NCBI GenBank assembly: GCA_015654795.1
Contig: JAATGF010000171.1
Location: 1 to 43,942, forward strand
Origin: Bacteroidales bacterium
GTDB taxonomy: Bacteria; Bacteroidota; Bacteroidia; Bacteroidales; Prolixibacteraceae
Direction: 5' to 3'
Length of the DNA stretch: 43,942 bases
Shown here: piece by piece, positions 33,707 to 41,409 of the stretch
How positions within the stretch are numbered: the first letter of the stretch is position 1
Layout: each line of letters opens with the position of its first letter
Program-made: the position numbers and the translations under genes
Notes under the pieces: generated by a model
What the model saw: only the letters and a program-made list of their open reading frames with translations
Told to the model about the DNA's origin: nothing
The model's database searches: none

Positions 33707-33772
33707 GTGTGAATGATGTAACTTTTTCACAGAAAGTTGTAACATTTTTTCTGTAAACGGAGCTAATATTTG
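33707..33772 (+). promoter_or_regulatory. Shared regulatory promoter, site A (small envelope protein)
   Basis: GTGTGAATGATGTAAC (33707-33722), then TTGTAAC (33737-33743), so GTAAC recurs exactly 21 bp later, then a TTTG core at 33769-33772. Sites B and C (34602, 40469) have the same spacings, 21 bp between repeats and 51 bp from first GTAAC to TTTG. The TTTG lies 35 bp before the ATG at 33808. The downstream repeat covers the position where a -33 element would sit, the usual place for an activator. Confidence 0.8.
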
Positions 33773-33807
33773 TGACTTAAATTATTCACTTTTAATAAAT
33801 CTGTAAA

Positions 33808-34158
33808 ATGAAAAAATTAACACTGGGTATATTGGCGGCGCTCATTTTTATACTGTTTATTCCAGGCTGCGTATATGCTGAAACGGAAAGTACGACCGTT
33901 GAAATCGCAGCAAATAAACCAGTTGCGTCAGTTGATGCGACTATTTTAGTTGCGAGGGTTGAGGCTATAAAGGCGATGGATTTTTCAACATTGAATTCAT
34001 CCGAAAAGAAAGAATTACGAAAAGAACTGCGGGCTATAAAAACTGATCTTAAAAAAAATAATAAGCGAGATATTGTTGCGACTCATGGTAATGGCGGCAT
34101 CTACCTTTCAGTAGGTGCGATCATTATTATCATCCTGCTGTTAATTCTTATTCTCTAA
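33808..34158 (+). CDS. Small envelope protein, paralogue of the protein at 40572
   Basis: A 116-residue protein with a signal peptide (MKKLTLGILAALIFILFIPG) followed by Cys21, a possible lipobox. The body has one conserved segment, EAIKAMDFSTLNSSEKKELRKELRAIK (about 52-78). It ends in a hydrophobic C-terminal helix (GGIYLSVGAIIIIILLLILIL, 96-116). The same layout and the core motif IKAMD-S-L--SEKKELRKE-R-IK recur in the 128-residue protein at 40572, so the two are paralogues. I do not recognise a named function. It shares its promoter architecture with the AraC/kinase operon, so a stress-response envelope role is the best inference. Confidence 0.8.
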   Translation: MKKLTLGILAALIFILFIPGCVYAETESTTVEIAANKPVASVDATILVARVEAIKAMDFSTLNSSEKKELRKELRAIKTDLKKNNKRDIVATHGNGGIYLSVGAIIIIILLLILIL

Positions 34159-34208
34159 TTCGTAAGGTAAAACAGTAAATAAAGTTGAAATATTTCTCTT
34201 ACATGTGG

Positions 34209-34254
34209 CTTAGGTGAACTTATTTTAAATTTAAGTTCATCTAAGTTTTTTTTT
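34209..34254 (+). terminator. Strong terminator of the small envelope protein gene
   Basis: CTTAGGTGAACTTA (34209-34222) pairs with TAAGTTCATCTAAG (34232-34245) over 14 bp including one G-U, followed by nine T residues. The rest of the gap up to 34601 has no supported gene; just before the promoter motif there is a small inverted repeat TTGTTTG/CAAACAA (34559-34579). Confidence 0.9.
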
Positions 34255-34601
34255 AAGCTAGAAAACAGAAAACGTCGTTGTTGTGATGAGCTATCAGCCG
34301 GGAAAAGTATCCCCGGAATGATTTTTCCTGTTTCGCCGGAAACAAAAGTTCCACGACTCTGATACTTGATTTATTCTCCTCTTTGTGGAGCTAACAGACA
34401 ATGTAATTGAATATTACCTAAAAAAATATACCTTGAATGGGTGAAGAATAGTTCTTATGAATTGAACTCAATATTGCGTTCATAAACATATACTGAACAA
34501 CCTTGGCTTTACGAGTGTATATAGTTAGCGAATGAATAATAATGAGATAACGGCTTAATTGTTTGCCTAAACCAAACAAAAGATATTACAAATGCGACAA
34601 T

Positions 34602-34667
34602 GTGTGAATTATGTAACTTATTGTTGAAGTTGTGTAATGTATGTTTGGTCTAAGTTGTGCATCTTTG
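34602..34667 (+). promoter_or_regulatory. Shared regulatory promoter, site B (AraC/hybrid-kinase operon)
   Basis: GTGTGAATTATGTAAC (34602-34617), second repeat GTGTAAT (34632-34638), so GTAAY recurs 21 bp later, then CATCTTTG with its TTTG at 34664-34667, 51 bp after the first GTAAC. It lies 30 bp before the TTG start of the AraC-type gene. Its presence here suggests that the system controls its own operon. Confidence 0.8.
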
Positions 34668-34697
34668 TCCGAATCTATTTAAAAAACAAAAATCTAT

Positions 34698-35279
34698 TTG
34701 AAACTCTACATCAAATACATGGTAAGCACCCGCTGTAAAATGGCGGTGAAAAATGCCTTGAAAGAGCTTGGTCTTCATTTTATCCTTGTTGATTTAGGTG
34801 AAGTGGATATCATGGAAAACATTACAGCTGAGCAACGCGAGCATCTGAAAGTTGCTTTACTCGATTCCGGACTTGAATTAATGGATGACAAACGAGCGGT
34901 TTTGATTGAAAAAATCAAAAATGTAATTGTCGAAATGGTTCACCATAACGGTGAATTAATCAAAGTAAATTTCTCGGAATATTTAAGTGGAAAACTGAAT
35001 CACGACTATACGTATCTCGCGAATTTATTTTCAGAAGTACAGGGAACGACTATTGAGCAATTCATTATCTCTCATAAAGTTGAGCGGATAAAAGAGCTGA
35101 TCATCTATGATGAATTGAACATTACAGAAATTGCATATAAGATGAATTACAGCAGTGTGGCCCATTTATCCAATCAATTTAAAAAGGTTACCGGACTCTC
35201 TCCTTCGCATTTTAAACAATTGAGGGAAAAAAGGAGAAGTCCGATTGAAGAAGTTGGTAATTCGATGGGCACAAATTAA
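34698..35279 (+). CDS. AraC-family regulator with a small ferredoxin-like (HMA-like) N-terminal domain
   Basis: A 193-residue protein. The N-terminal MKLYIKYMVSTRC resembles a heavy-metal-associated fold, but the CxxC is degenerate (Ser10-x2-Cys13), so metal binding is doubtful. Residues about 90-193 hold the AraC HTH domain: LANLFSEVQGTTIEQFIISHKVERIKELI and LNITEIAYKMNYSSVAHLSNQFKKVTGLSPSHFKQLR. The start is TTG at 34698, chosen because this places MKLYIK at the family-typical N-terminus. It sits 16 bp upstream of the hybrid kinase gene. AraC proteins often bind direct repeats 21 bp apart, matching the sites at 33707, 34602 and 40469, which makes it the prime candidate regulator of this promoter set. 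Confidence 0.87.
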   Translation: MKLYIKYMVSTRCKMAVKNALKELGLHFILVDLGEVDIMENITAEQREHLKVALLDSGLELMDDKRAVLIEKIKNVIVEMVHHNGELIKVNFSEYLSGKLNHDYTYLANLFSEVQGTTIEQFIISHKVERIKELIIYDELNITEIAYKMNYSSVAHLSNQFKKVTGLSPSHFKQLREKRRSPIEEVGNSMGTN

Positions 35280-35295
35280 TTTTTACAAAGGTTTT

Positions 35296-38200
35296 ATGAA
35301 ATTCATATTAGAAAAAAGAGTAACGCTCTTCTATTTCCTTTTAGGTGCTGCATTGGTGTCGATATTGGTATTTTTCTATTACAACAATAAAAAGGTAAAG
35401 GCGGCAAGCGATTTAGTAGAACATACACAGGAAGTACTTCGCAAAAGTGATAGCATTCTTTTGGATATACTTGACATTGAAACAGAGTCAAGAGGCTATG
35501 CATTAACGGGTAACGAAATATATTTAGCGTCATTCGACAAAAAAACAAATCTAATAAACAGCAGCCTGTCAGAGTTAGCCTCGCTTACCAAAGATAATCC
35601 AAGTCAACAGGTGCGCATAAATTCATTGAAAAATGCTGCGGACGAAAGATTGGTTTTTATAAAAAAACTGATTGAAGCCAGTAAAGAGAAAATACTGGAT
35701 GAAACAGAAAAAGCATATCTTATTGGGAATGATAAGAATCTTACCGACAAGATCAGGAGCATTATTTTAGCTGTTAACTCTGAAGAGTTTAATTTGCTAA
35801 ATGAAAGAAAAGTTGAAATTGAAAAGAACAATAAAAATTCAGAATTGATATTTTTAGTGCTTCTTGTTTTCATCATCTTTATTTTTGTACTTATTTCTAT
35901 TATTATGAAAAGTCAAAAAGTCAGGAATGATGAATTAGAAGCGTTTACCTCTTCGAAAAAATTACTTTCCAATTATTCGCTCAGCCTGATTGAAGCAAGT
36001 CTTGATCCTTTGATTACCCTCAACACCGAGGGTAAAATCACCGATATGAATGAAGCATTGGTGAACATCACGGGAATGACACGCGAAAAACTCACCGGTA
36101 CCGACTTCTTCAATTATTTCACTGAGCCACAAAAGGCGCGCGAAGTTTATAAGGAAGTGTTTGCAAAAGGATCTGCTGCCGATTCGCCACTTACGCTTCG
36201 GCATAAAAACGGCAAACTGACCGATGTATTGTTCAATGGATCGGTTTATAAAGATGATCATGGAGACGTATTGGGTATTGTAATTGTCGCCAGGGATGTT
36301 ACCGCACAAAAATTACTTTCGAAATATTCGCTTAGTCTGATTGAAGCAAGCCTTGATCCATTGATTACGATCAATACCGAGGGTAAGATAACAGATATGA
36401 ATGAGGCATTGGCAAACATTACGGGGATGACGCGCGAAGAACTCACAGACTCTGATTTCTTCAGTTATTTCACTGAACCACAGAAAGCACGTGAAGTTTA
36501 CCAGGAAGTATTCGCGAATGGATCGGTTGCCGATTCTCCACTTACACTTCGGCATAAGGACGGCAAACTAACCGATGTATTATTCAATGGGTCGGTTTAT
36601 AAAGATGATCGCGGGAATGTGCTTGGTGCGGTGGTTGTGGCAAGAGATGTTGCCGAACAAAAATGGGCAACAGAATTAAGAATTGTTAATAAAGAGCTTG
36701 CTTTTCAAAACGATGAGAAAGGAAAACGTGCAGCAGAGTTATTTATTGCCAACAAAGAACTCCTGTTTCAGAATGATGAAAAACAAAAACGGGCTGATGA
36801 ATTAAGTATTGCGAACGATGAACTTGCTTATCAAAACGATGAGAAAGAAAGACGCGCGGCAGAGTTATTCATTGCCAACAAAGAGCTCGTATTTCAAAAT
36901 GACGAAAAACAAAAACGGGCTGATGAGTTAAGTATTGCGAACGATGAACTTGCTTATCAAAATCAGGAGAAAGAGAACCGTGCAGCAGAGTTAGTTCTTG
37001 CAAACGAAGAGCTGGCCTATCAAAACGAAGAGAAAGAAAATCGTGCAGCAGAGTTAATCATAGCGAACAAGGAACTTGTATTTCAAAATGATGAAAAAGA
37101 AAAACGCGCGGCAGAATTATCGATTGCCAACAAAGAACTTGTATTTCAGAACAATGAAAAAGAAAAACGAACAGCAGAATTAATCGCTGCGGATAAGGAA
37201 TTAGTTTTTCAAATCGGCGAAAAAGAAAAGCAGGAGATTGCAAATGTTGAACTTGAGGCAATCGGCGATTCTTTAAAATTAGCTTCTCAATATTCGCTTA
37301 GTCTGATCGAAGCTATTCGTGATCCGTTGGTAACGATTAATACGGAAGGCAAGATCACCGACATGAATGAGGCGCTCGTGAGCATTACCGGCATTAAACG
37401 CCATGAACTTAAGGGTACCTACTTTTTAGATTATTTTACAGAACCGCAAAAAGCGCGTGAAGTTTACCAGGAAGTGTTTGCCAAAGGATCGGTTGCCGAT
37501 TCTCCACTTACACTTCGCCACAAGGCTGGCAAGCTGACCGATGTATTATTTAATGGATCGGTATATAAAGATGATCGTGGAGATGTATTGGGTATTGTAA
37601 TTGTCGCCAGAGATGTTACCGCACAAAAATTAGCCTCCCAATATGCAAGGAGTTTAATAGAAGCAAGTCTTGATCCACTGTTTACAATTAATCCGGCAGG
37701 AAAAATTACCGATATCAATAGAGCATCGGTAAACATAACCGGAATATCGCGCGAGAAATTAATTGGGACCGACTTTTTTGATTATTTTACGGAACCACAA
37801 AAAGCCCGCGAGATTTATCAGGAAGTTTTTGCGAATGGTTTCGTGACAGATTATCCGCTTACAATCAGGGATGGGGAACTTACCGATGTTTTGTTGAACG
37901 GTTCGGTTTATACAGACGACAGAGGAAATGTACTTGGTGTCGTTGTTGTGGCAAGAGATATAACAGACCAAAAAAGAATTGAAACAGAACTGATAGAGGC
38001 GAAAGTATTTGCTGAACTGGCGACATTAATTGCAGAAGAAGCAAAAGGCAAGGCTGAAAAGGCAACCGTAATAGCGGAAAATGCAGTAAAGGCGAAACAG
38101 CAGTTTTTGTCGAACATGAGTCATGAAATCCGTACCCCCATGAATGCGATCATCGGATTTACAAAAGTCGTGCTGAAAACAGAGCTGACATCAAAACAGA

Positions 38201-39618
38201 AAGAATATTTAACCGCGATAAAAATGTCGGGGGATTCATTGATTGTGCTTATTAACGACATTCTCGATTTGGCTAAAGTTGATGCCGGGAAAATGGTATT
38301 TCAGCAAACACCTTTCAAAATGGCATTGTCGATATCGGCCATGCTTCATTTGTTTGAGACAAAAATACAGGAGAAAAACCTTGCATTGGTTAAAGAATAC
38401 GATCATAACATTCCTGATGTTTTGGTTGGTGATCCCGTGCGTTTACACCAGATTATTCTAAATCTTGTAAGTAATGCGGTTAAGTTTACGTCAAAAGGAA
38501 AAATAACCGTAAGTGTTCGGTTACTGACCCAGGATGAGGAAAAAGTAGTTATTGAATTTTCGGTAACAGATACGGGAATCGGAATCCCGGGTGATAAGAT
38601 AGAAAGGATTTTTGAAAATTTCCAGCAGGCATCGAGCGGGACTTCAAGGCTTTATGGCGGAACAGGATTAGGACTTGCCATCGTTAAACAACTCGTAGAA
38701 CCACAGGGAGGAAGTATCAGTGTAAAAAGTAAAATTGATGAAGGTTCTACTTTTAGCTTTATATTGAGTTTTCTGAAAACAACCGACGAAGCTGAAATTG
38801 TAACAGAAATTGAGGAACAGGATACAGAAATTAAAAACATAAAAGTACTGGTGGTGGAAGACATTCCGCTCAACCAATTACTAATGAAAACATTATTGGA
38901 TGATTTCGGATTCGAACGTGATATTGCCGCCAACGGAAAAATAGCGATCGAAAGAATGAAAGAAAAAAGCTACGATGTTATTTTGATGGATTTGCAGATG
39001 CCCGAAATGAATGGGTTTGAAGCCACTGATTACATTCGCAATAAATTGAATTCCAAAATTCCGATTATCGCCTTAACAGCTGATGTAACCACTGTCGATT
39101 TGGCAAAATGCAGGGCGGTGGGGATGAATGATTACATTGCAAAGCCTGTAGACGAACGATTACTATATAATAAAATAGTTGGGTTAGTTAAAAAGCCAAC
39201 ACTTGTAGAATACGCTGAACACAATAATGATGAACAAATTGAAGGCAAAAAATCACGATGTATCGACCTGGAATATTTAATTCGCCGCACAAAATCGAAT
39301 CCGATCCTGATGATGGAAATGATTTCACTTTACCTGGAACAAACTCCACCTTTAATAAGTGCAATGCAACAAAGTTTTCAGGATAAGAACTGGAATTTAT
39401 TGTATTCAGCAGTTCATAAAATGATACCTTCATTTTCAATAATGGGTATCAATGCAGACTTTGAGAACATGGCAAAAACAATCCAGGAATTTGCCAGCAC
39501 ACAGAAACAATCTGAGGGAATAAACGACCTGGTTTTTCAGCTTGGAAACGTTTGTAATCAGGCTTGCAGGGAATTAGAAGAAGAATTATTAGAACTAAAG
39601 GAACAAAACCATGAATAA
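35296..39618 (+). CDS. Hybrid histidine kinase: CHASE3, four PAS, coiled-coil repeats, HisKA, HATPase, receiver, HPt
   Basis: A 1440-residue kinase. I start it at ATG 35296, which has AAAGG just upstream, rather than at 35245 inside the AraC gene. Domains: membrane helix 10-30; periplasmic CHASE3 (about 35-180, ILDIETESRGYALTGNE); helix 184-204; PAS1 (223-339) and PAS2 (340-456); nine 21-residue coiled-coil repeats (458-646); PAS3 (662-778) and PAS4 (779-893); HisKA with His943 (MSHEIRTP); HATPase (N1060, DTGIGIP, GGTGLGLAIV); receiver with Asp1232 and Lys1283; C-terminal HPt with His1374 (AVHKMIPSFSIMG). The full relay His-Asp-His is present, so it probably passes phosphate to the one-domain regulator that overlaps its 3' end. 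Confidence 0.93.
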   Translation: MKFILEKRVTLFYFLLGAALVSILVFFYYNNKKVKAASDLVEHTQEVLRKSDSILLDILDIETESRGYALTGNEIYLASFDKKTNLINSSLSELASLTKDNPSQQVRINSLKNAADERLVFIKKLIEASKEKILDETEKAYLIGNDKNLTDKIRSIILAVNSEEFNLLNERKVEIEKNNKNSELIFLVLLVFIIFIFVLISIIMKSQKVRNDELEAFTSSKKLLSNYSLSLIEASLDPLITLNTEGKITDMNEALVNITGMTREKLTGTDFFNYFTEPQKAREVYKEVFAKGSAADSPLTLRHKNGKLTDVLFNGSVYKDDHGDVLGIVIVARDVTAQKLLSKYSLSLIEASLDPLITINTEGKITDMNEALANITGMTREELTDSDFFSYFTEPQKAREVYQEVFANGSVADSPLTLRHKDGKLTDVLFNGSVYKDDRGNVLGAVVVARDVAEQKWATELRIVNKELAFQNDEKGKRAAELFIANKELLFQNDEKQKRADELSIANDELAYQNDEKERRAAELFIANKELVFQNDEKQKRADELSIANDELAYQNQEKENRAAELVLANEELAYQNEEKENRAAELIIANKELVFQNDEKEKRAAELSIANKELVFQNNEKEKRTAELIAADKELVFQIGEKEKQEIANVELEAIGDSLKLASQYSLSLIEAIRDPLVTINTEGKITDMNEALVSITGIKRHELKGTYFLDYFTEPQKAREVYQEVFAKGSVADSPLTLRHKAGKLTDVLFNGSVYKDDRGDVLGIVIVARDVTAQKLASQYARSLIEASLDPLFTINPAGKITDINRASVNITGISREKLIGTDFFDYFTEPQKAREIYQEVFANGFVTDYPLTIRDGELTDVLLNGSVYTDDRGNVLGVVVVARDITDQKRIETELIEAKVFAELATLIAEEAKGKAEKATVIAENAVKAKQQFLSNMSHEIRTPMNAIIGFTKVVLKTELTSKQKEYLTAIKMSGDSLIVLINDILDLAKVDAGKMVFQQTPFKMALSISAMLHLFETKIQEKNLALVKEYDHNIPDVLVGDPVRLHQIILNLVSNAVKFTSKGKITVSVRLLTQDEEKVVIEFSVTDTGIGIPGDKIERIFENFQQASSGTSRLYGGTGLGLAIVKQLVEPQGGSISVKSKIDEGSTFSFILSFLKTTDEAEIVTEIEEQDTEIKNIKVLVVEDIPLNQLLMKTLLDDFGFERDIAANGKIAIERMKEKSYDVILMDLQMPEMNGFEATDYIRNKLNSKIPIIALTADVTTVDLAKCRAVGMNDYIAKPVDERLLYNKIVGLVKKPTLVEYAEHNNDEQIEGKKSRCIDLEYLIRRTKSNPILMMEMISLYLEQTPPLISAMQQSFQDKNWNLLYSAVHKMIPSFSIMGINADFENMAKTIQEFASTQKQSEGINDLVFQLGNVCNQACRELEEELLELKEQNHE
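36667..37233 (+). repeat. Nine 63-bp tandem repeats encoding a coiled coil
   Basis: Inside the hybrid kinase, residues 458-646 are nine consecutive 21-residue units of the form AAEL-IANKEL-FQNDEKEKR. The 21-residue period is three heptads, so the segment should form a long coiled coil between PAS2 and PAS3. Alternating unit types (ADELSIANDELAYQND versus AAELFIANKELVFQND) suggest duplication of two-unit blocks. Confidence 0.92.
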
Positions 39619-40042
39619 CAAAAAAATCAAGCTTTTTTTGGTTGATGACGATGCCGTATTTTTAAAATCATTAGAGATTGATTTTCTCGAACGTGCTGAT
39701 TTTATAATTGAAACATTTGCAACGGGCGAACTTTGCATGGCAAATTTATCACATGAGCCTGATGTGATCATCCTGGATTATTATCTTGACGGGATTGATA
39801 CCACTGCGATGAACGGAATAGAAACATTAGATAAGATTAAGGCTTATAATCAGGATATTCCTGTTATAATACTTTCTTCGCAGGACAAAATTGATGTAGC
39901 GGTAAACTGTATGCATCACCGGGCTTTCGACTATGTTGTGAAAAGCGAAACAGCCTTTGTACGTTTGCAACAAATCATTACAACCATTTTCCGTTACAAA
40001 AAAATGGAAAAAGAATTAAGCTGGTACATGCAGAGAATGTAG
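39611..40042 (+). CDS. Single-domain response regulator (CheY-like)
   Basis: A 143-residue receiver-only protein. Acidic pocket: VDDD (11-14); phosphoacceptor Asp56 (VIILDYYLDG); conserved Ser in IILSS (87-90); Lys111 (VVKSE). A short helical tail (IFRYKKMEKELSWYMQRM) follows with no DNA-binding domain. It overlaps the hybrid kinase gene by 8 bp, so it is translationally coupled and likely receives phosphate from the kinase HPt domain. With no output domain it must act by binding another protein, the AraC-type regulator being an obvious candidate. Confidence 0.92.
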   Translation: MNNKKIKLFLVDDDAVFLKSLEIDFLERADFIIETFATGELCMANLSHEPDVIILDYYLDGIDTTAMNGIETLDKIKAYNQDIPVIILSSQDKIDVAVNCMHHRAFDYVVKSETAFVRLQQIITTIFRYKKMEKELSWYMQRM

Positions 40043-40468
40043 TTTCGGGCAAACAATTTGTTCCTTTTTGAGGACTACTTTTCTACAATACCATATCACC
40101 TACGGAGAAAGACAAGATCGATAAGTTAATGGATAATAGATATTTGTGAAAATCTTATTTTATTCAAAAAACTTTAGCAGTTTGATATCAACAAAAAAAC
40201 CTAATCTTATTAAACAACATAAAATGAGGTTAGGGATTGAGAAGGATAATCTTTGTTACTGAGGTTCAAGAGAATCAGAAAATAAGGTTTTTCCAGGCAG
40301 GAAAAGGTTCACGCAAAGGTACAGAGATACAAAGCGCGGAAAAACCTTATTTACCTTTTTCCCAATTCTTCAAATGAATACGGTTATTCGTCCGTAGTAA
40401 TTCAATTGAACCAGGATATTTAAAAGAGGCTGCCGCAAGGTTAGCCTCTTTTCCTTTATACATAGCAT
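40043..40468. other. Gene-free gap after the response regulator
   Basis: No supported gene. It contains a stretch TTCACGCAAAGGTACAGAGA (40307-40326) with ATACAAAGCGCGG after it, of a sort often seen dispersed in Bacteroidota intergenic DNA, and ends with the hairpin at 40422-40452. Confidence 0.45.
40422..40452 (+). terminator. Terminator hairpin ahead of promoter site C
   Basis: AAAAGAGGCT (40422-40431) pairs perfectly with AGCCTCTTTT (40443-40452). It lies 380 bp after the response regulator stop, so it may end a long 3' untranslated region or insulate site C from read-through. Confidence 0.7.
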
Positions 40469-40534
40469 GTGTGAATGATGTAACTAATTGCAAGAATTTT
40501 GTAACGCTTTTGGGGTGAAAGGTAGTGATATTTG
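40469..40534 (+). promoter_or_regulatory. Shared regulatory promoter, site C (paralogous small protein and lmo0937-type gene)
   Basis: GTGTGAATGATGTAAC (40469-40484) is identical to site A over all 16 bases. TTTTGTAAC ends at 40505, giving GTAAC again 21 bp later, and the TTTG core lies at 40531-40534, 51 bp after the first GTAAC and 37 bp before the ATG at 40572. Confidence 0.8.
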
Positions 40535-40571
40535 CTATGTAAAAATTTACTCATAAACAGAAATTATTAAA

Positions 40572-40958
40572 ATGAAGAAGTTCACGTTTTGCATAATGAC
40601 AGCATTCATGTTATTGTCAATTATTCCCACAAAATTGAATGCGGCGACAGAAACGAAAGCAGTATCAGTTGCCGCAATTACAACTGCTGAATCAGTAAAA
40701 GACAATGCTGATCTTGCCAGATTAAACGAAATCAAGGCGATGGATCTATCGGCACTTAGTCGGTCGGAAAAGAAAGAACTGCGTAAAGAAGTTCGCGAGA
40801 TAAAAGATAGTCAGGACGGCAGAGGAAGATATCATCAGAGACATGGGAGGCATCACGACGGAGGTAATGACTATAATAGTCATCGCGGTGGCGGAACAGT
40901 CTATTTTATGGGTGGTGGCGGATTGCTTGTAATAATCCTGATCCTTCTTTTGATTTGA
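40572..40958 (+). CDS. Small envelope protein, paralogue of the protein at 33808
   Basis: A 128-residue protein: signal peptide (cleavage near LNAA, residue 25), the conserved segment RLNEIKAMDLSALSRSEKKELRKEVREIK (about 50-78), then a Gly/His/Arg-rich stretch (GRGRYHQRHGRHHDGGNDYN) absent from the paralogue, and a C-terminal hydrophobic helix (GGGGLLVIILILLLI). The His-rich stretch could bind metal. It is followed after 58 bp, with no terminator, by the 51-residue lmo0937-type gene, so both should be transcribed from site C. Function unknown. Confidence 0.8.
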   Translation: MKKFTFCIMTAFMLLSIIPTKLNAATETKAVSVAAITTAESVKDNADLARLNEIKAMDLSALSRSEKKELRKEVREIKDSQDGRGRYHQRHGRHHDGGNDYNSHRGGGTVYFMGGGGLLVIILILLLI

Positions 40959-41016
40959 TCATTAAGCTTGAAATAAATAAGAAACATAGATTAAATAACA
41001 AATAAAATTAATTATC

Positions 41017-41172
41017 ATGGGAAATTTACTTTACCTCGTAGCCGTCATATTAATTATTGCATGGCTCATCGGATTTGTAGGTTATGGTACCGGAGGCATC
41101 ATTCACATTCTGCTCGTTATCGCAGTTATTGCTGTTTTGGTGAGAATTATCCAAGGGAATAGGGTACTGTAA
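41017..41172 (+). CDS. lmo0937-family small membrane protein
   Basis: A 51-residue protein, almost entirely membrane-embedded: MGNLLYLVAVILIIAWLIGF, then VGYGTGG, then a second helix IIHILLVIAVIAVLVRII ending QGNRVL. The two-helix hairpin with GGxIHILLVIAVI matches the lmo0937 family (DUF5670), found widely near stress-response genes. No function is established. It probably shares the transcript of the paralogous envelope protein at 40572 and so belongs to the promoter set controlled through site C. Confidence 0.85.
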   Translation: MGNLLYLVAVILIIAWLIGFVGYGTGGIIHILLVIAVIAVLVRIIQGNRVL

Positions 41173-41225
41173 AAAATTGCGTTTTTATACCAACAACCTG
41201 TTTGTGATAAAACCAGCAGGTTGTT

Positions 41226-41352
41226 GATATGGGACGAGATGGTGATGGGGAGAAAAGGAGATGGGGCGCAAGGGAGAAGAAGAGAGGCAATGCGCTTCGA
41301 AAGTTCACAAATCCCGTATGGCAAAAGGCGATATTTATTCCCATTACTTAAA
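41226..41352 (+). repeat. Dispersed intergenic repeat, copy 4 (short form)
   Basis: It keeps the two ends of the family, a purine-rich tract of GGGACGAGATGG/GGGGAGAAAAGG words (41229-41284) and the tail TGCGCTTCGAAAGTTCACAA, ATCCCGTATGGCAAAAGGCG, then TTTATTCCCATTACTTAAAT. The GTCATT block and the CATAGAGC block are missing, so it looks like an internally deleted copy. Confidence 0.7.
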
Positions 41353-41409
41353 TCGATCCCGGGCAATAATTTACTTTACACATCGTAACACGTTTAAAAA
41401 TTCAAATAT

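Noticed and set aside
35245-35295. Upstream start of the hybrid kinase at 35245
   Set aside because: It lies inside the AraC-type gene and adds residues unlike a membrane-protein N-terminus; the ATG at 35296 has AAAGG upstream and begins directly with a basic stretch and a membrane helix.
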